This document shows, one piece after another, positions 1 to 11,000 of a stretch of 64,000 nucleotides of DNA (position 1 is its first letter; the number at the start of each line of letters is the position of its first letter). The stretch covers positions 41,930-105,929 of the forward strand of contig JBBDSC010000165.1 in assembly GCA_040905145.1 (NCBI GenBank), in the 5' to 3' direction. A model generated the notes under the pieces. It was given only the letters and a program-made list of their open reading frames with translations. It had not been told where the DNA came from and made no database searches. The position numbers and the translations under genes were made by a program. The DNA comes from DATGMS01 sp040905145. Its GTDB lineage: Bacteria; Bacteroidota; Bacteroidia; Cytophagales; Cyclobacteriaceae.

Positions 1-1
1 A

Positions 2-3000
2 AACGTTTATAATTTCAATGCCAACCAGATCCAAAAAGAAGGATTTCAATTACAGATCATTTACAGGGATGACAGAACAGGCATGGATAACCCCAGTTTA
101 TTGGAAGGACAAAATGTGAAAGATGTTCCTTTGATCCGCCTGATGAATTTGGACAATCTTAACCCTCAAAATGATCCACAGCCTGATGGTAACTTTGACT
201 TTGTCCCGGGGTTGACCATCCTACCGGAACAAGGAGTATTGGTTTTCCCTGTTTTGGAGCCTTTTGGAAAAAACTTAAAGGATCATTTCCTTGCCTCTGA
301 AACAAATCTGGTGGATAAGTATGTCTATGATACGCTCTACAATACCACCCAGGCAGATGCAGAATTGGTCACTAGATTAAATAAATATTATATTACGGGA
401 AGTTTTACCGCAGGGTCTTCTTCTGAAATTATGTTGCCCGGTCTGAATATTTCCGAAGGATCCGTATTGGTTACTGCCGGCAATATTCCTTTAACTGAAG
501 GGGTGGATTTTACAGTGGATTACAATATTGGCCGTGTGGTCATCATCAATGAAGGCATACTCCAATCCGGTAAAAAAATCAGCATTAGTTTTGAAAAAGC
601 AGACTTGGTATCCTTCCAAACAAGAAGCCTCCTGGGCACCCGGTTTGATTACTTGTTTAATGAAAATTTATCTCTTGGAGGCACCTTTCTTTTTCTTAAT
701 GAAAGACCAAATATTAGCAGGATCAGTACGGGCAATGAAACCTTGAAGAACAGTCTATGGGGCTTGGACATGAATTACAGCGAGGAATCCATATTTCTGA
801 CCAAATTAGCCGATGCCCTGCCTTTTACAGAAACCAAAGAAACGTCCCTCTTTCAGTTCAGCGGGGAATTTGCCCATCTGATTCCCGGTACTTCCAATCA
901 AGTGAACGGGGAAGGGGCTTCTTACATTGATGATTTCGAATCGGCCATCACACCTTTTAATTTGGGCTCTTCTCCCCAGACATGGAAGCTGGCGGCGACT
1001 CCTGCTACCGATGATGATCAATTTGATTTAAGTTATCAGTCCGAAGACCGGTTGGGCAATACTTACCTTAGGGCCCGCTTAGCCTGGTATAATATTGACA
1101 ATGTATTTTACAGGCCTTCAGGTAAAGGAGTCCCATCAAACTTAACTGAGGAAGATAGGAGAAATCACTATGTTAGAAGTGTGCAACCTCAAGAGATCTT
1201 TCCAGGAAGGTCTCGGGAACAAATGATCCTTCCCGAAACCTTATTTGAAATGGCTTATTTTCCTCACGAAAGAGGCATGTTCAATTATAATCCAAATCTT
1301 ACAGCAGAGGGGTTACTTCCAGATCCAAGGCAAAATTATGGAGGCATTACCAGGGCCATCACTTCTGAAGTTGATTTTGACAGGAACAATATAGAATATC
1401 TTGAATTTTGGTTGATGGATCCTTTTCTTCCCGGAGAAAACGGGAAAGTACTGGATGGGGTGTTTAATGAAAACAATACCACGGGGGGTAAATTAGTTTT
1501 CAATTTGGGGGACATCTCTGAAGATGTTATGGTGGATGGAAGGCATGCTTTTGAAAATGGTTTGCCCGCTGATGGGGATCCTTCCCAGGTTACCGAAAAT
1601 GAGTGGGGCAGGATAACTTCCCAACAGTACCTGACTCCCGCTTTTGATAATTCCCCCGAGGCCAGGGAACATCAGGATATAGGGTTGGATGGTCTAAGCA
1701 ACGAGGCCGAAAACACTTATTTTTCAGACCGGTTTATTAACAGGCTGAATGTGTCCCCGAATGCTTTACAAAAAGTACAGGAAGATCCCTCAGCTGATGA
1801 TTTTAAATATTATCTAAATGAGGAATATGATCAGAACAATGTGAAGATTCTGGAAAGGTACAAATCGTATAATGGGATGGAAGGAAATACACCGATTACT
1901 TCCAATACCAACCTTCCCTATACGCCTTCCGGATCAAACGAACCGGATAATGAGGATTTAAACAATGACAATACCATCAATGAACTGGAAAGCTATTATG
2001 AATACAATGTGGATTTACGTCCTTCCGAAATGCGGGTGGGTACCAATAACATTGTAGACAAAGTAACCCATTATAAAAACGGGGAGGAAGTAAATTGGTA
2101 CCTGTTCAGGATTCCTATCAGACAGCCCGATAAGAGCCAAGGCGGTATTTCCGGGTTTAAGTCTATCCGGTTCATTAGAACTTACCTGACGGAATTTGAG
2201 CAGCCGGTGGTATTAAGGATGGCCCAATTCCAGCTGGTGGGAAGCCAATGGAGGACATTCCAGGAATCATTGTTTCAAAGGGGATTTGCCGAAGTGCCGG
2301 AACCTGATAATTCCAACCTTACTGTTGGAGTGGTCAATATCGAGGAGAACGGTCAGGGCAGTGAAACCCAAAGCCCCTATGTACTTCCTCCGGGAATCGA
2401 AAGGGACAGGGACAATACTTCTACCGTGGAGAGACAATTGAATGAGCAGTCATTAAGGCTATGTGTGGAAAATTTACAGAACAGGGATGCTAGGGCCGTG
2501 TTCAAGAATGTCAATCAGGATCTGGTCCAATATGGAAGGCTCAAGATGTTTTTACATGCGGAAAGCCAGGAAGCACAGGATGGGGAAATAACTGCATTCC
2601 TAAGAATGGGAACCGACTATACAGAGAATTATTATGAAATAGAAGTCCCGCTCAAGATAACCCCTCAAGGGACAAGAGATCCCCGCCAAATATGGCCCGT
2701 TGAAAATGAAATAGATATTGCCCTTGACGAGCTAGTGGGTGTAAAAGCACAAAGGGACAATAATCAAAATCCCCAAAATCTTGCCTACTCTGTTCAGATC
2801 AGGCAGTACAAAGTCACCGTTGTGGGTAGACCGGAACTGAATTTCATCCAGGGAATGATGCTAGGTATAAAGAATCCCGGTACAGGTGGAGGGGCCAGCA
2901 AATCAATTTGTATATGGGCCAACGAACTCAGGGCTACTGATTTCAACAAATCATCCGGCTGGGCAGCCAATGCCAGGTTAAATGCACAAATAGCCGATGT

Positions 3001-5524
3001 AGCCGTAATTTCTTCTTCTATCAGACACAATACGTTTGGCTTTGGGGGATTGGAAACCAGGCTTTCAGAAAGAGCTAGGGAATCCACTTCCCAATATGAC
3101 ATATCAGCCAATGTCAATATAGATAAAATCCTCCCCCAGGCATTGGGGTTGAGCATCCCATTATATCTCAGTTTCGAAAACACTTCTACTAAACCTCAAT
3201 TTGACCCTTTGAATCCTGATGTACCTTTTGAAGTTGCCCTTCAAAAATTCAGAACTGACCAAGAAAGGGAAGCCTACCGCAATTTGGTTCTGGATCAGGC
3301 CCAAAGAAAAAATTTCAGCCTGAATAACGTAAGAAAAATCAGTAACCCAGAGAAGGAAACCAGCAGAATATATGACCTGGAAAACTTCTCTGTTTCCTAT
3401 GCCTACGGATCAGTGAATCAAAGCAACATACAAACAGAAAGTTATATCTTTGAAACATACAGGGGGAATATCGCCTACAACTTCCAGCCAGCTCCCATCA
3501 ATGTAGAGCCTTTTAAAGAATTTGGTTTTTTGAGCAGCAAATATTTGCAGTTGATAAAAGACATTAACTTTAATTTGGTGCCATCATTGGTGTCTGCAAG
3601 GATAGATCTGGACCGGCGGTACATGAAAACCCAGAACAGGAATGACCAATTGACCATACATGGCGTGGATCCTCTCTTCCAGAAGAGCTTTTTTATCAAT
3701 AAATTCTATAGTTTAAATTGGGATTTTACCAGGAATTTATCCCTTGACTTTAGCTCAAGTGTAAATTCAGTAGTGGATGAACCTGATGGTGAGCTGGATA
3801 CAGAAGCCAAAATCGATTCCCTAAGGACCAACATTAAAAAATTGGGAAGGACGACGAATTACAATCATCAGCTGGTTGCAAACTATATGCTTCCTTTGGA
3901 CAAATTCCCCCTTACCGACTGGATAAGTGCTGATGCAAGGTACGAGGCTTCCTACAGTTGGATTACTGGCGCCATAGGCCAAAAAGACACCTTGGGCAAT
4001 ATTATCCAGAACACCCGGGACCGATCCATCAATGGACAATTGGATTTTATAAAGCTTTATAATAAAAGCAAAAAGCTCAGGTCCCTCAATACTCCAAAAC
4101 GGCCGACCATTCCCGGAAGGCAACCTGAAGAAGAAGAAAAAGATCCGCCTGTTAATGAGGGATTAGGAGCCGAATTGTTAAAGCTTGCCATGATGGTAAA
4201 AGAGGTGAATTTCAGATATCAATTAAGTCAGGGGACTTTCTTACCGGGATACATGGAAAACACAGGTCTTCTGGGCATGGATAGGAGTTTTATGAATCCG
4301 GGCCTGGGCTTTATATTCGGCAGTCAGGATAGCGACATTAGGTTTGATTTGGCTAATCAGGGAGCATTTGCCCCAAGTGCTCAGTTAACCCAAACCTTTA
4401 GGCAAAATGAAGTCAGAAATCTCCAAATCACCTCTCTTGTTGAACCTATTAAGGACTTTAGGATCACCCTTGAACTAAGAAAAAGGGAGACAGGTGAATA
4501 CAGTGAAATGTTCCGTAGGCGGGAAACCTCTTCGGATTATGCCTCCATTAATCCCAATAGATTAGGAGCCTATGGCATAAGCTATAACATATTGAAGACC
4601 GCTTTTGCCAAAGATGATGCACAAAATAATTCTCCCCTTTTCCACAATTTTGAAAGGTACAGGCATACCATCAAAAGCCGCCTGGAAATGGAAAATCCAG
4701 GGGGAGAGTATTCCATCAATGGGCAGAACGTTCTGGTTCCAGCTTTCCTGGCGGCTTATTCGGGAAATACCGGTGAAGATATTGGCTTAAGCCCGTTTCC
4801 TAAATTCCCGTTGCCAAATTGGAGAGTGGAATATAGGGGACTATCAAGAATCCCAGCCTTACAGGAGTATTTTTCTTCCATCAATCTGACCCATAACTAT
4901 TCCTCTTCTTATGATGTAAGCAATTTTTCCAATTCCTTACTCTATCAAAATGGCTTGGAACTGTACAATACTCTCCAAACTATCCCCCAGCCAAGCATAA
5001 CAGATGAATTTGGAGCTTACATCCCTGTTTTTATTCTCAACCAAGTAGTGATCTCCGAAAGGTTTTCACCCGTTATCGGTGTTGATCTATTGACCAAAGA
5101 CAGGATGAATGTTTCTTTCGAGTACAATACAGAAAGGAATATTGGGCTCAATTTCTCCAATGCCCAGGTGACAGAGCAAAAGAGCCAGGACTTTCGTTTT
5201 GACCTGGGATATACTAAAGCTGGTGTGAGAATACCCTTTAAGATCCAGGGAAGGCAAGAAGTACTAAGCAATGACCTTACCATTCGGATTTCCACCCGAA
5301 TTGTGGATACAAGGACCATTCAAAGAAAAATTGAAGGCATCAACACCGTGACCAACGGAAATTTAAATATCCAATTTAGGCCAACTATTGGCTATGTAGT
5401 GAATCAAAAATTAAACGTAAGCCTATATTTTGACAGGACCATCAATGCTCCCAAAGTTTCTACGGCCTTTAGAAGGAGCTCCACGGCCTTTGGAGGTCAA
5501 TTAATATTTAATTTAAGTGAATAG
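2..5524 (+). CDS. sprA: T9SS outer-membrane translocon protein SprA, 5'-truncated by window edge
   Basis: The frame is open from the second base of the window, so the true start lies upstream; about 1840 residues are visible, while SprA/Sov proteins are usually about 2400. SprA is known as the giant beta-barrel pore of the type IX secretion system in the outer membrane, also needed for gliding. The sequence shows long runs of alternating polar and hydrophobic strands typical of a large barrel, a periplasmic-type insertion with polar repeats in the middle, and an aromatic-poor C-terminal strand ending FNLSE. It is followed by gcvH after a 54-base gap, a neighbour pairing I recall as common in the phylum. 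Identification rests on overall sequence resemblance and size, and I am confident of it. The porU and porV genes further right supply two functional partners. Confidence 0.93.
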   Translation, partial: NVYNFNANQIQKEGFQLQIIYRDDRTGMDNPSLLEGQNVKDVPLIRLMNLDNLNPQNDPQPDGNFDFVPGLTILPEQGVLVFPVLEPFGKNLKDHFLASETNLVDKYVYDTLYNTTQADAELVTRLNKYYITGSFTAGSSSEIMLPGLNISEGSVLVTAGNIPLTEGVDFTVDYNIGRVVIINEGILQSGKKISISFEKADLVSFQTRSLLGTRFDYLFNENLSLGGTFLFLNERPNISRISTGNETLKNSLWGLDMNYSEESIFLTKLADALPFTETKETSLFQFSGEFAHLIPGTSNQVNGEGASYIDDFESAITPFNLGSSPQTWKLAATPATDDDQFDLSYQSEDRLGNTYLRARLAWYNIDNVFYRPSGKGVPSNLTEEDRRNHYVRSVQPQEIFPGRSREQMILPETLFEMAYFPHERGMFNYNPNLTAEGLLPDPRQNYGGITRAITSEVDFDRNNIEYLEFWLMDPFLPGENGKVLDGVFNENNTTGGKLVFNLGDISEDVMVDGRHAFENGLPADGDPSQVTENEWGRITSQQYLTPAFDNSPEAREHQDIGLDGLSNEAENTYFSDRFINRLNVSPNALQKVQEDPSADDFKYYLNEEYDQNNVKILERYKSYNGMEGNTPITSNTNLPYTPSGSNEPDNEDLNNDNTINELESYYEYNVDLRPSEMRVGTNNIVDKVTHYKNGEEVNWYLFRIPIRQPDKSQGGISGFKSIRFIRTYLTEFEQPVVLRMAQFQLVGSQWRTFQESLFQRGFAEVPEPDNSNLTVGVVNIEENGQGSETQSPYVLPPGIERDRDNTSTVERQLNEQSLRLCVENLQNRDARAVFKNVNQDLVQYGRLKMFLHAESQEAQDGEITAFLRMGTDYTENYYEIEVPLKITPQGTRDPRQIWPVENEIDIALDELVGVKAQRDNNQNPQNLAYSVQIRQYKVTVVGRPELNFIQGMMLGIKNPGTGGGASKSICIWANELRATDFNKSSGWAANARLNAQIADVAVISSSIRHNTFGFGGLETRLSERARESTSQYDISANVNIDKILPQALGLSIPLYLSFENTSTKPQFDPLNPDVPFEVALQKFRTDQEREAYRNLVLDQAQRKNFSLNNVRKISNPEKETSRIYDLENFSVSYAYGSVNQSNIQTESYIFETYRGNIAYNFQPAPINVEPFKEFGFLSSKYLQLIKDINFNLVPSLVSARIDLDRRYMKTQNRNDQLTIHGVDPLFQKSFFINKFYSLNWDFTRNLSLDFSSSVNSVVDEPDGELDTEAKIDSLRTNIKKLGRTTNYNHQLVANYMLPLDKFPLTDWISADARYEASYSWITGAIGQKDTLGNIIQNTRDRSINGQLDFIKLYNKSKKLRSLNTPKRPTIPGRQPEEEEKDPPVNEGLGAELLKLAMMVKEVNFRYQLSQGTFLPGYMENTGLLGMDRSFMNPGLGFIFGSQDSDIRFDLANQGAFAPSAQLTQTFRQNEVRNLQITSLVEPIKDFRITLELRKRETGEYSEMFRRRETSSDYASINPNRLGAYGISYNILKTAFAKDDAQNNSPLFHNFERYRHTIKSRLEMENPGGEYSINGQNVLVPAFLAAYSGNTGEDIGLSPFPKFPLPNWRVEYRGLSRIPALQEYFSSINLTHNYSSSYDVSNFSNSLLYQNGLELYNTLQTIPQPSITDEFGAYIPVFILNQVVISERFSPVIGVDLLTKDRMNVSFEYNTERNIGLNFSNAQVTEQKSQDFRFDLGYTKAGVRIPFKIQGRQEVLSNDLTIRISTRIVDTRTIQRKIEGINTVTNGNLNIQFRPTIGYVVNQKLNVSLYFDRTINAPKVSTAFRRSSTAFGGQLIFNLSE

Positions 5525-5578
5525 GTTTTTTACCTTTGATTAAACCTTGTATTTTTGAGTCCCTCAATCCAAATAAAT

Positions 5579-5968
5579 ATGAATTTTCCAAAAGAATTAA
5601 AATACACAAAAAACCACGAATGGGTTAAAATCAATGGAGACACAGCGACTATAGGCATTACGGAATTCGCACAAAGGGAGCTGGGTGATATCGTTTTTGT
5701 GGAAGTAGAAACAGTCGGTGAAACTATTTCATTAGGAGAAGTGTTTGGTACTGTAGAAGCGGTAAAAACTGTATCGGATTTATTTATGCCACTAACGGCT
5801 ACAATTACCGAATTCAATGAAAAACTGGAATCATCCCCAGAGCTGGTAAATGAAGATCCCTATGGATCAGGATGGATGATAAAAGCCAAATTTGAAGGTG
5901 ACCAACCGACAGAATTATTATCTGTTGAAGAATATACTGAATTAGTTGGGGCTGAAATTGAAAAATAG
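5579..5968 (+). CDS. gcvH: Glycine cleavage system H protein
   Basis: This 129-residue lipoyl carrier shuttles the aminomethyl group between the P, T and L proteins of the glycine cleavage complex in the cytoplasm. The lipoyl-lysine motif VEAVKTVSD is present, with the modified lysine at residue 63, and the N-terminal strand KYTKNHEWV is typical. I place the start at ATG 5579; a TTG at 5555 in the same frame would add eight residues that do not fit the family. The length matches other H proteins. The gene sits directly behind sprA and its 3' end overlaps the next gene, so co-transcription is likely. No P or T protein gene is in the window. Confidence 0.96.
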   Translation: MNFPKELKYTKNHEWVKINGDTATIGITEFAQRELGDIVFVEVETVGETISLGEVFGTVEAVKTVSDLFMPLTATITEFNEKLESSPELVNEDPYGSGWMIKAKFEGDQPTELLSVEEYTELVGAEIEK

Positions 5969-6338
5969 GATATTACCAGCAGTAGTATGGCTAACACTGA
6001 TCCTGGCCGCTACACTGTCCCCGGGAGATCAGGTACCTAAAACCCCTGATATCATTGGATTTGACAAGTTTATCCATTTAGGCTTATTTCTGATATTGAC
6101 GTTTCTGTGGCACCGGACCTCAAATACAGGAAAAAAGTCTCAAAAATTAAAAAAAGGAAAAATTATCACTAATTATTTAGTTTTTGGAGTCTTATTTGCT
6201 ATATTAGTAGAATACTTACAACAACATATTCCAGGTAGATCATTTGATTATGGGGATATGATTGCAAATATAACAGGAGGAACCTTTGGAACATTTTGTT
6301 TTTATATTTTACATCGGAGGCAAAGTAACCTTGTATAA
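5946..6338 (+). CDS. VanZ-like small membrane protein
   Basis: This protein of about 130 residues has three to four predicted membrane segments and the VanZ-like pattern: an N-terminal helix ending in LSPGDQVP, then FDKFIHLGLF, then a helix followed by EYLQQHIPGRSFDYGDMIANITG. VanZ-family proteins are of uncertain function; some members affect teicoplanin resistance. No ATG is available near the start, so translation probably begins at TTG 5946 or TTG 5958, inside the 3' end of gcvH, which implies translational coupling. The sprA-gcvH-vanZ order resembles that of other Bacteroidota. Family assignment is fairly secure; the cellular role is unknown. Confidence 0.8.
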   Translation: MGLKLKNRILPAVVWLTLILAATLSPGDQVPKTPDIIGFDKFIHLGLFLILTFLWHRTSNTGKKSQKLKKGKIITNYLVFGVLFAILVEYLQQHIPGRSFDYGDMIANITGGTFGTFCFYILHRRQSNLV

Positions 6339-6413
6339 ATAAAAATAATTGTTTACAATTGTTATCTCTAAATAGAAATAAAAAAGAATCTTAACCTTTA
6401 TAAGAAAATTATC

Positions 6414-7088
6414 ATGGAAGCTAAAAAGACACCCAAAGCTGATTTAAGCAATAAGACAGGAATGTTCCTGAACCTTGGCTTAGCGATCAGTGTTGGTTTG
6501 GTCCTGTTTGCTTTTGAGTACAAATCATTCGATGATGGTGCATTGAAAGACCTGGGATCAATCGACGATGAGTTTGAGGAATTATTGGACATTCCTATTA
6601 CAGAGCAACCACCACCGCCACCGCCACCCGTTGAACAGCCTATAATCGAGGAAATCCCTGATGAAGTGGAGATCGAAGAGGAAATTGAGGTAAATTTTGA
6701 CGTGGATGTGCAGGAAGAGACAGTGATCAAAGAAGTGGTGATCGCAGATGCTCCTGTAGAGGAAAAAGCAGATCAGATTTTTGATGTGGTGGAAACCATG
6801 CCGGCTCCTCCGGGAGGAATGGAGGGATGGAGCAAATACTTGAACAATAACCTCAAATACCCAACTCAAGCTAGAAGGATGGGGATCGAAGGTACGGTGT
6901 ATGTCGTATTTGTAGTAAATACCGACGGCTCTATTCAAGATGTTGAAATCCTAAGGGGTATCGGCGGAGGTTGTGATGAGGAAGCCATGCGGGTAGTTAA
7001 AAATGCTCCGAACTGGGAACCGGGAAAGCAAAGAGGTAGACCAGTGAGGGTAAAAATGAGATTGCCTATCCGATTCAAATTAAGTTAA
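6414..7088 (+). CDS. tonB: TonB-family energy transducer
   Basis: This 224-residue protein couples the inner-membrane proton gradient to outer-membrane transporters. It has a cytoplasmic N-terminus, one membrane helix at about residues 17-34, a short proline-rich stretch (EQPPPPPPPVEQP) followed by an acidic linker rich in E, I and V, and a C-terminal TonB domain from about residue 125. The C-terminal domain contains YPTQARRMGIEGTVYVVF and the terminal PIRFKLS. No ExbB or ExbD gene is adjacent. The proline region is much shorter than in E. coli TonB, as is common in this phylum. It could serve SusC-type transporters such as the one at the right end, but the window does not prove that link. 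A strong terminator follows. Confidence 0.93.
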   Translation: MEAKKTPKADLSNKTGMFLNLGLAISVGLVLFAFEYKSFDDGALKDLGSIDDEFEELLDIPITEQPPPPPPPVEQPIIEEIPDEVEIEEEIEVNFDVDVQEETVIKEVVIADAPVEEKADQIFDVVETMPAPPGGMEGWSKYLNNNLKYPTQARRMGIEGTVYVVFVVNTDGSIQDVEILRGIGGGCDEEAMRVVKNAPNWEPGKQRGRPVRVKMRLPIRFKLS

Positions 7089-7107
7089 TACCTACCTGAT
7101 TGATAAC

Positions 7108-7140
7108 AAAAAAAGGAATCCTAAATGGATTCCTTTTTTT
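7108..7140. terminator. Bidirectional intrinsic terminator between tonB and yicC
   Basis: A perfect inverted repeat (AAAAAAAGGAATCC, five-base loop, GGATTCCTTTTTTT) has a T-run on both strands. It lies 19 bases after the tonB stop and two bases before the stop of the converging yicC gene, so it can end both transcripts. Confidence 0.93.
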
Positions 7141-7142
7141 GT

Positions 7143-8021
7143 TCACAGAATATTCAATGCCTGTTCTTTGATCTTTTCCAGCTCATCCTTCATCATAATT
7201 ACATGCCTTTGTATGACAGCATCATTGGCTTTGGAACCTATCGTATTAATCTCTCTTCCCAACTCCTGACTGATAAAGCCCAACTTCTTCCCCTGGCTTT
7301 TACCGCTGGAAAGATTTCTATTAAAATATTCAAGGTGTGTACCCAATCTTACAACTTCTTCTGTAATGTCCAGCTTCTCAAAATAATAAATCAATTCCTG
7401 CTCAAATCGATTGAGGTCAAAGGAATTTTCTTCCAGCCATTCAGAAAAATTTTCCCTTATCTTCTCCTTGATCCTCTCCTTTCTCCTAGGTTCTTCCAAT
7501 TTTACCTGCTCCAGACCATCTTCCAATACTTTTATATTTTCAACAAACCTTTGGTACAGGGTATCTCCTTCGTCTTGTCTAAATTGATCACAATCTGCAA
7601 TCGCTTCCAACAGAACTTTTTTTACCAGTTCCCAATCCTGCTGCCCCCTAGCTACTTCAATATTAGAGGTAGAGACATTAGGGGACTGAAACGCCAATTT
7701 AAAGACATCAGTGGTATCGGAGCCTACTTTTTCAGCCAAGGAGCTATATTTCTCAAAATAGGAAGCAAAGAGCGCTTCATTGATGGTAATGGGTAGTTCA
7801 TTGCTTGATTTGGTGGAAAAGTCAATAGTTACGTTCACCTTTCCCCTTTCCAGCTTTTCCGAAATTAAATTCCTGATTTCTATCTCTTTATCAGAAAACT
7901 GTCTCGAATTTCTTATTGATAAATCCAGGAATTTGGAGTTAAGGGTTTTTATTTCTACACTAATGATCGCAGTATCGTTTTCATAATGGGCTATACCATA
8001 GCCGGTCATGGATTTAATCAT
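7143..8021 (-). CDS. YicC-family endoribonuclease
   Basis: This 292-residue cytoplasmic protein belongs to the YicC family, members of which have been described as RNases affecting small-RNA stability. The N-terminal signature MIKSMTGYG and the early block VEIKTLNSKFLDL are hallmarks. The C-terminal domain has the conserved GKKLGFISQELGREINTIGSKAND block, ending in MKDELEKIKEQALNIL. The length matches the family. It converges on tonB at a shared terminator and lies 51 bases downstream of the large propeller-barrel gene, so those two may be transcribed together. In other bacteria yicC is often near gmk, which is not seen here. Confidence 0.93.
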   Translation of the reverse strand: MIKSMTGYGIAHYENDTAIISVEIKTLNSKFLDLSIRNSRQFSDKEIEIRNLISEKLERGKVNVTIDFSTKSSNELPITINEALFASYFEKYSSLAEKVGSDTTDVFKLAFQSPNVSTSNIEVARGQQDWELVKKVLLEAIADCDQFRQDEGDTLYQRFVENIKVLEDGLEQVKLEEPRRKERIKEKIRENFSEWLEENSFDLNRFEQELIYYFEKLDITEEVVRLGTHLEYFNRNLSSGKSQGKKLGFISQELGREINTIGSKANDAVIQRHVIMMKDELEKIKEQALNIL

Positions 8022-8072
8022 GATTAATATTTAATTGTACAGGTGATGTGTTTTCAGTTATGCCAGACAGCA

Positions 8073-11000
8073 TTAGAAATTGTACCCTAAGGTAACATAA
8101 AATCGGGGTTTCTCTACGGTATAGTCTCTAACTGGGCGTGCAATATCAAATTTTACGTAATAGTTAAGCAAAACAGTTCTGAGACCTGCCCCATAGCTTT
8201 GAAGCCATGGATTATTGAAATTGTTCAAAGTGATTTCGAAAGGCGATCCTTCTGTATCAATGATCTCTGTATTTTGGTCGTTTACCCTTTCCCAAGGTGC
8301 CGCATCAGTCCATGACGATCCAGCATCATAAAACCCAACCAGTTGAAAATTCTTTATGAAGTTGGAGGCGATATTACCACGGGACAGGTAAGAAAATATA
8401 GGTACCCTTAGTTCGGCAGAAAAAGTAATGACATTACTTCCCCGGATTTCATCATAATCATATCCCCGTAAATCTATAAATTCTGCAAAAAGAATATTCG
8501 AATTTTCTGCACCGGATGTGTTTCTGAGAGGAGAAGCCTCTGGCCTGTTGGTGGGAGGCTGATGGAATTCATTGAACAGCCAATTATTCATTCCCCCGAC
8601 AAGATAACTTTGTGGATTATTGCCAAAAAAAGAACCCGCAAAAAACTTGGTAGCAAATGTGATGTTTTTATGGATTTTCTGATAATTCCTGACATCCACG
8701 TAGGCATTTCCAAAACTTCTATCCCTATTATTTAAGCCTTGGTAATGCACATAGCCGATCTTACCTTTAAAACCTTGTTCCATATAAAGCCCTAAAAGAG
8801 TGGTCTTGTCCACAACAAGCTCGGCCCTTCCCCCCGCATAATTAATGTCCAAACTGTTCTGAGGCCCCTGTTCTCCTCTCAATATAGAATCGGGGTTTAG
8901 ATTAAAGTATTGTGTTTTTGCCAGGAAAGGGTTTATACTCAATCGAGTACTTGGGGTAAAAGGATAAGAGACACCTACTTCAGTTTTGGTAAGGGTATAT
9001 TTTTGGAAGGTCAAATCACCTTCTGTCCTGAGCAAAGATTTCCGATCAAATCTGCCCCTGAAATCTAATCTGTATTTCAGGTAGTCATACTCAAAGAAAA
9101 TATCACTCCCCGACCTAAAATCAAGTGTAGTCATAATCCCTCCGGTAAAGGAGTGATTGTCCAGCAGATCTGACATTTTAGCGTTTAGGCTGATTCCAAA
9201 ACCCCTAAGAGGATCCACAACAAAAGAAGTATTCAAACTACTCCCTATAAACTGTGGTATATAAATTTCGGGACCCACTACCTTTTTTTCCATGCTTTGC
9301 TTTCTAAAGGAATCCAACATGCTGCTTCTGCCGACGGAGGGAGCCTCAGGACCTTCCTCTGCTACTGGAGGTATGGTATCAAAAATATAATTATCGGTAT
9401 CTATTCCCCCTCTTCTTTCAAACCTCAACTTATCCGTATTTATAGAACCGGTAAGATCCTTGCCTTCTGGTACGGTATCCAATGGATCAATGGCAGGGAT
9501 CTTTTCATTCATTATTCCCTCCTCGGGATCTAGATCTAGGGAATCTGCTGTAATAAATCCTTCTTTCAAGCTATCCATTGCCGTTGCTTCCGGACCTTCA
9601 GATTCCTTCTTCTGCAATCTTCTTTTAGTCAATCTCTCATTCAACTTTTTGGCCTGTTGGAGTTGGATCCTTGGAATACTCATTGTAAATTGATCCAGGT
9701 TGGAAAAAGGTTCAAGTACCAGCTTGCTCTGAAGACCATCCCTTACCGCATAAGCCCATTGGTTGGAGACCAATGAATAATCGAACGTTTCCACACTTTT
9801 ATTAATAGCGGAAACCTGACTGGAAACTGCGCTCCCTATTCCATAGCGCATAATATTGGTAATCCCACTTTGCTCGCTCAAATGCAAAATGGTGCTTTTG
9901 TTCAACACTCTCGGCCTGAAGTTCTTATTATCTATATTTGTAAGCCTACTGTTCACTATGGTGTCCCCCACTTCCAACATAAACAGGTTAAAATAATCAG
10001 GTAACTCATTTACATCGGGGGTCCGGGTAAGGACGCTATCCGGAAGATCAGTGAAATTGGAGGCATAAATGATCGTTGAATCATTTAAAAATACCGGCGT
10101 TATATTATCAAAAACATCGTTGGTAAGCTTTCTTCCCTGCCCTCTCATATTCAAGGTATAAATATCCGTTTTACCCCCGGAAATGGCGGAAAGAACCATA
10201 TTCCTTCCGCTTGGCGAAAAATCCATATCCAATATTTGGGTTATGTTCCTCAGAAAGATTTTATCCTGACTGCTTCCGTCTATTGCCCTTAACCTTAAAG
10301 TAGTCACTCCCCTTGTAAAGGAGGCCAAGGCCAAGTTTAAAGTATCTTTCCAGGAAATGACCGGTGCAGAGAAGTCAGCACTTTGATCATCGGCTGGATA
10401 TCCTCCTGAATAAACGATCCTTTCCCTGTCCGTCGCCAAATTCCTAACGATCACTTTGTATTTGCCATCATTATTGATCACATAGGCAATATTCTTAGCA
10501 TCTGGACTAAAGCGGACGTCATTGATCGTACCCACACTATTCTTGGAGGACTGGGCAATTACATTTTCCTCGTTAATTTCCTTGAAATTCGACAATACCT
10601 GCTCGTTTAAATTGGTATAGTATTGTCTCCATTGTTCTGAAAAGTCTTTATAACTGATGCCGATGGTATTGGAAATACTATTTTCTTCATTTCTATTAAT
10701 CCGGCTTAAATTCAAAATACTGGAGATATACCTTCTTCCGTACCTTTCCACTATAAAGTTCCAGATGGATTGGCCCACCAGACCCGCCTCCTCTTGGTGT
10801 AGCCTATGTAATTTTGGTTTCTCATTATTCTTTAAATAATGCCTGACAAAATCGTCCATTTCCAGGCTCCATCCTGAAGCTAAATACCTGGCCGCACCGT
10901 CAATATACCATTCAGGAAAACTATTGATTAGGTTAGACTGAAACGCATCAGAAATGCTGGAGCCATAAAGCATTTCTTCTATGATCGCTTTTGATGCTCC

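Noticed and set aside
2794..3183. Minus-strand frame of 129 codons inside sprA
   Set aside because: No resemblance to any family and wholly within the conserved sprA coding strand.
6600..6632. CCACCGCCACC-type run considered as a DNA repeat
   Set aside because: It simply encodes the proline-rich segment of TonB.
7125..7796. Long plus-strand frame of 223 codons opposite yicC
   Set aside because: It is antisense to an intact YicC gene with full family motifs; its composition (F, L, Y, Q rich) is that of a shadow frame.
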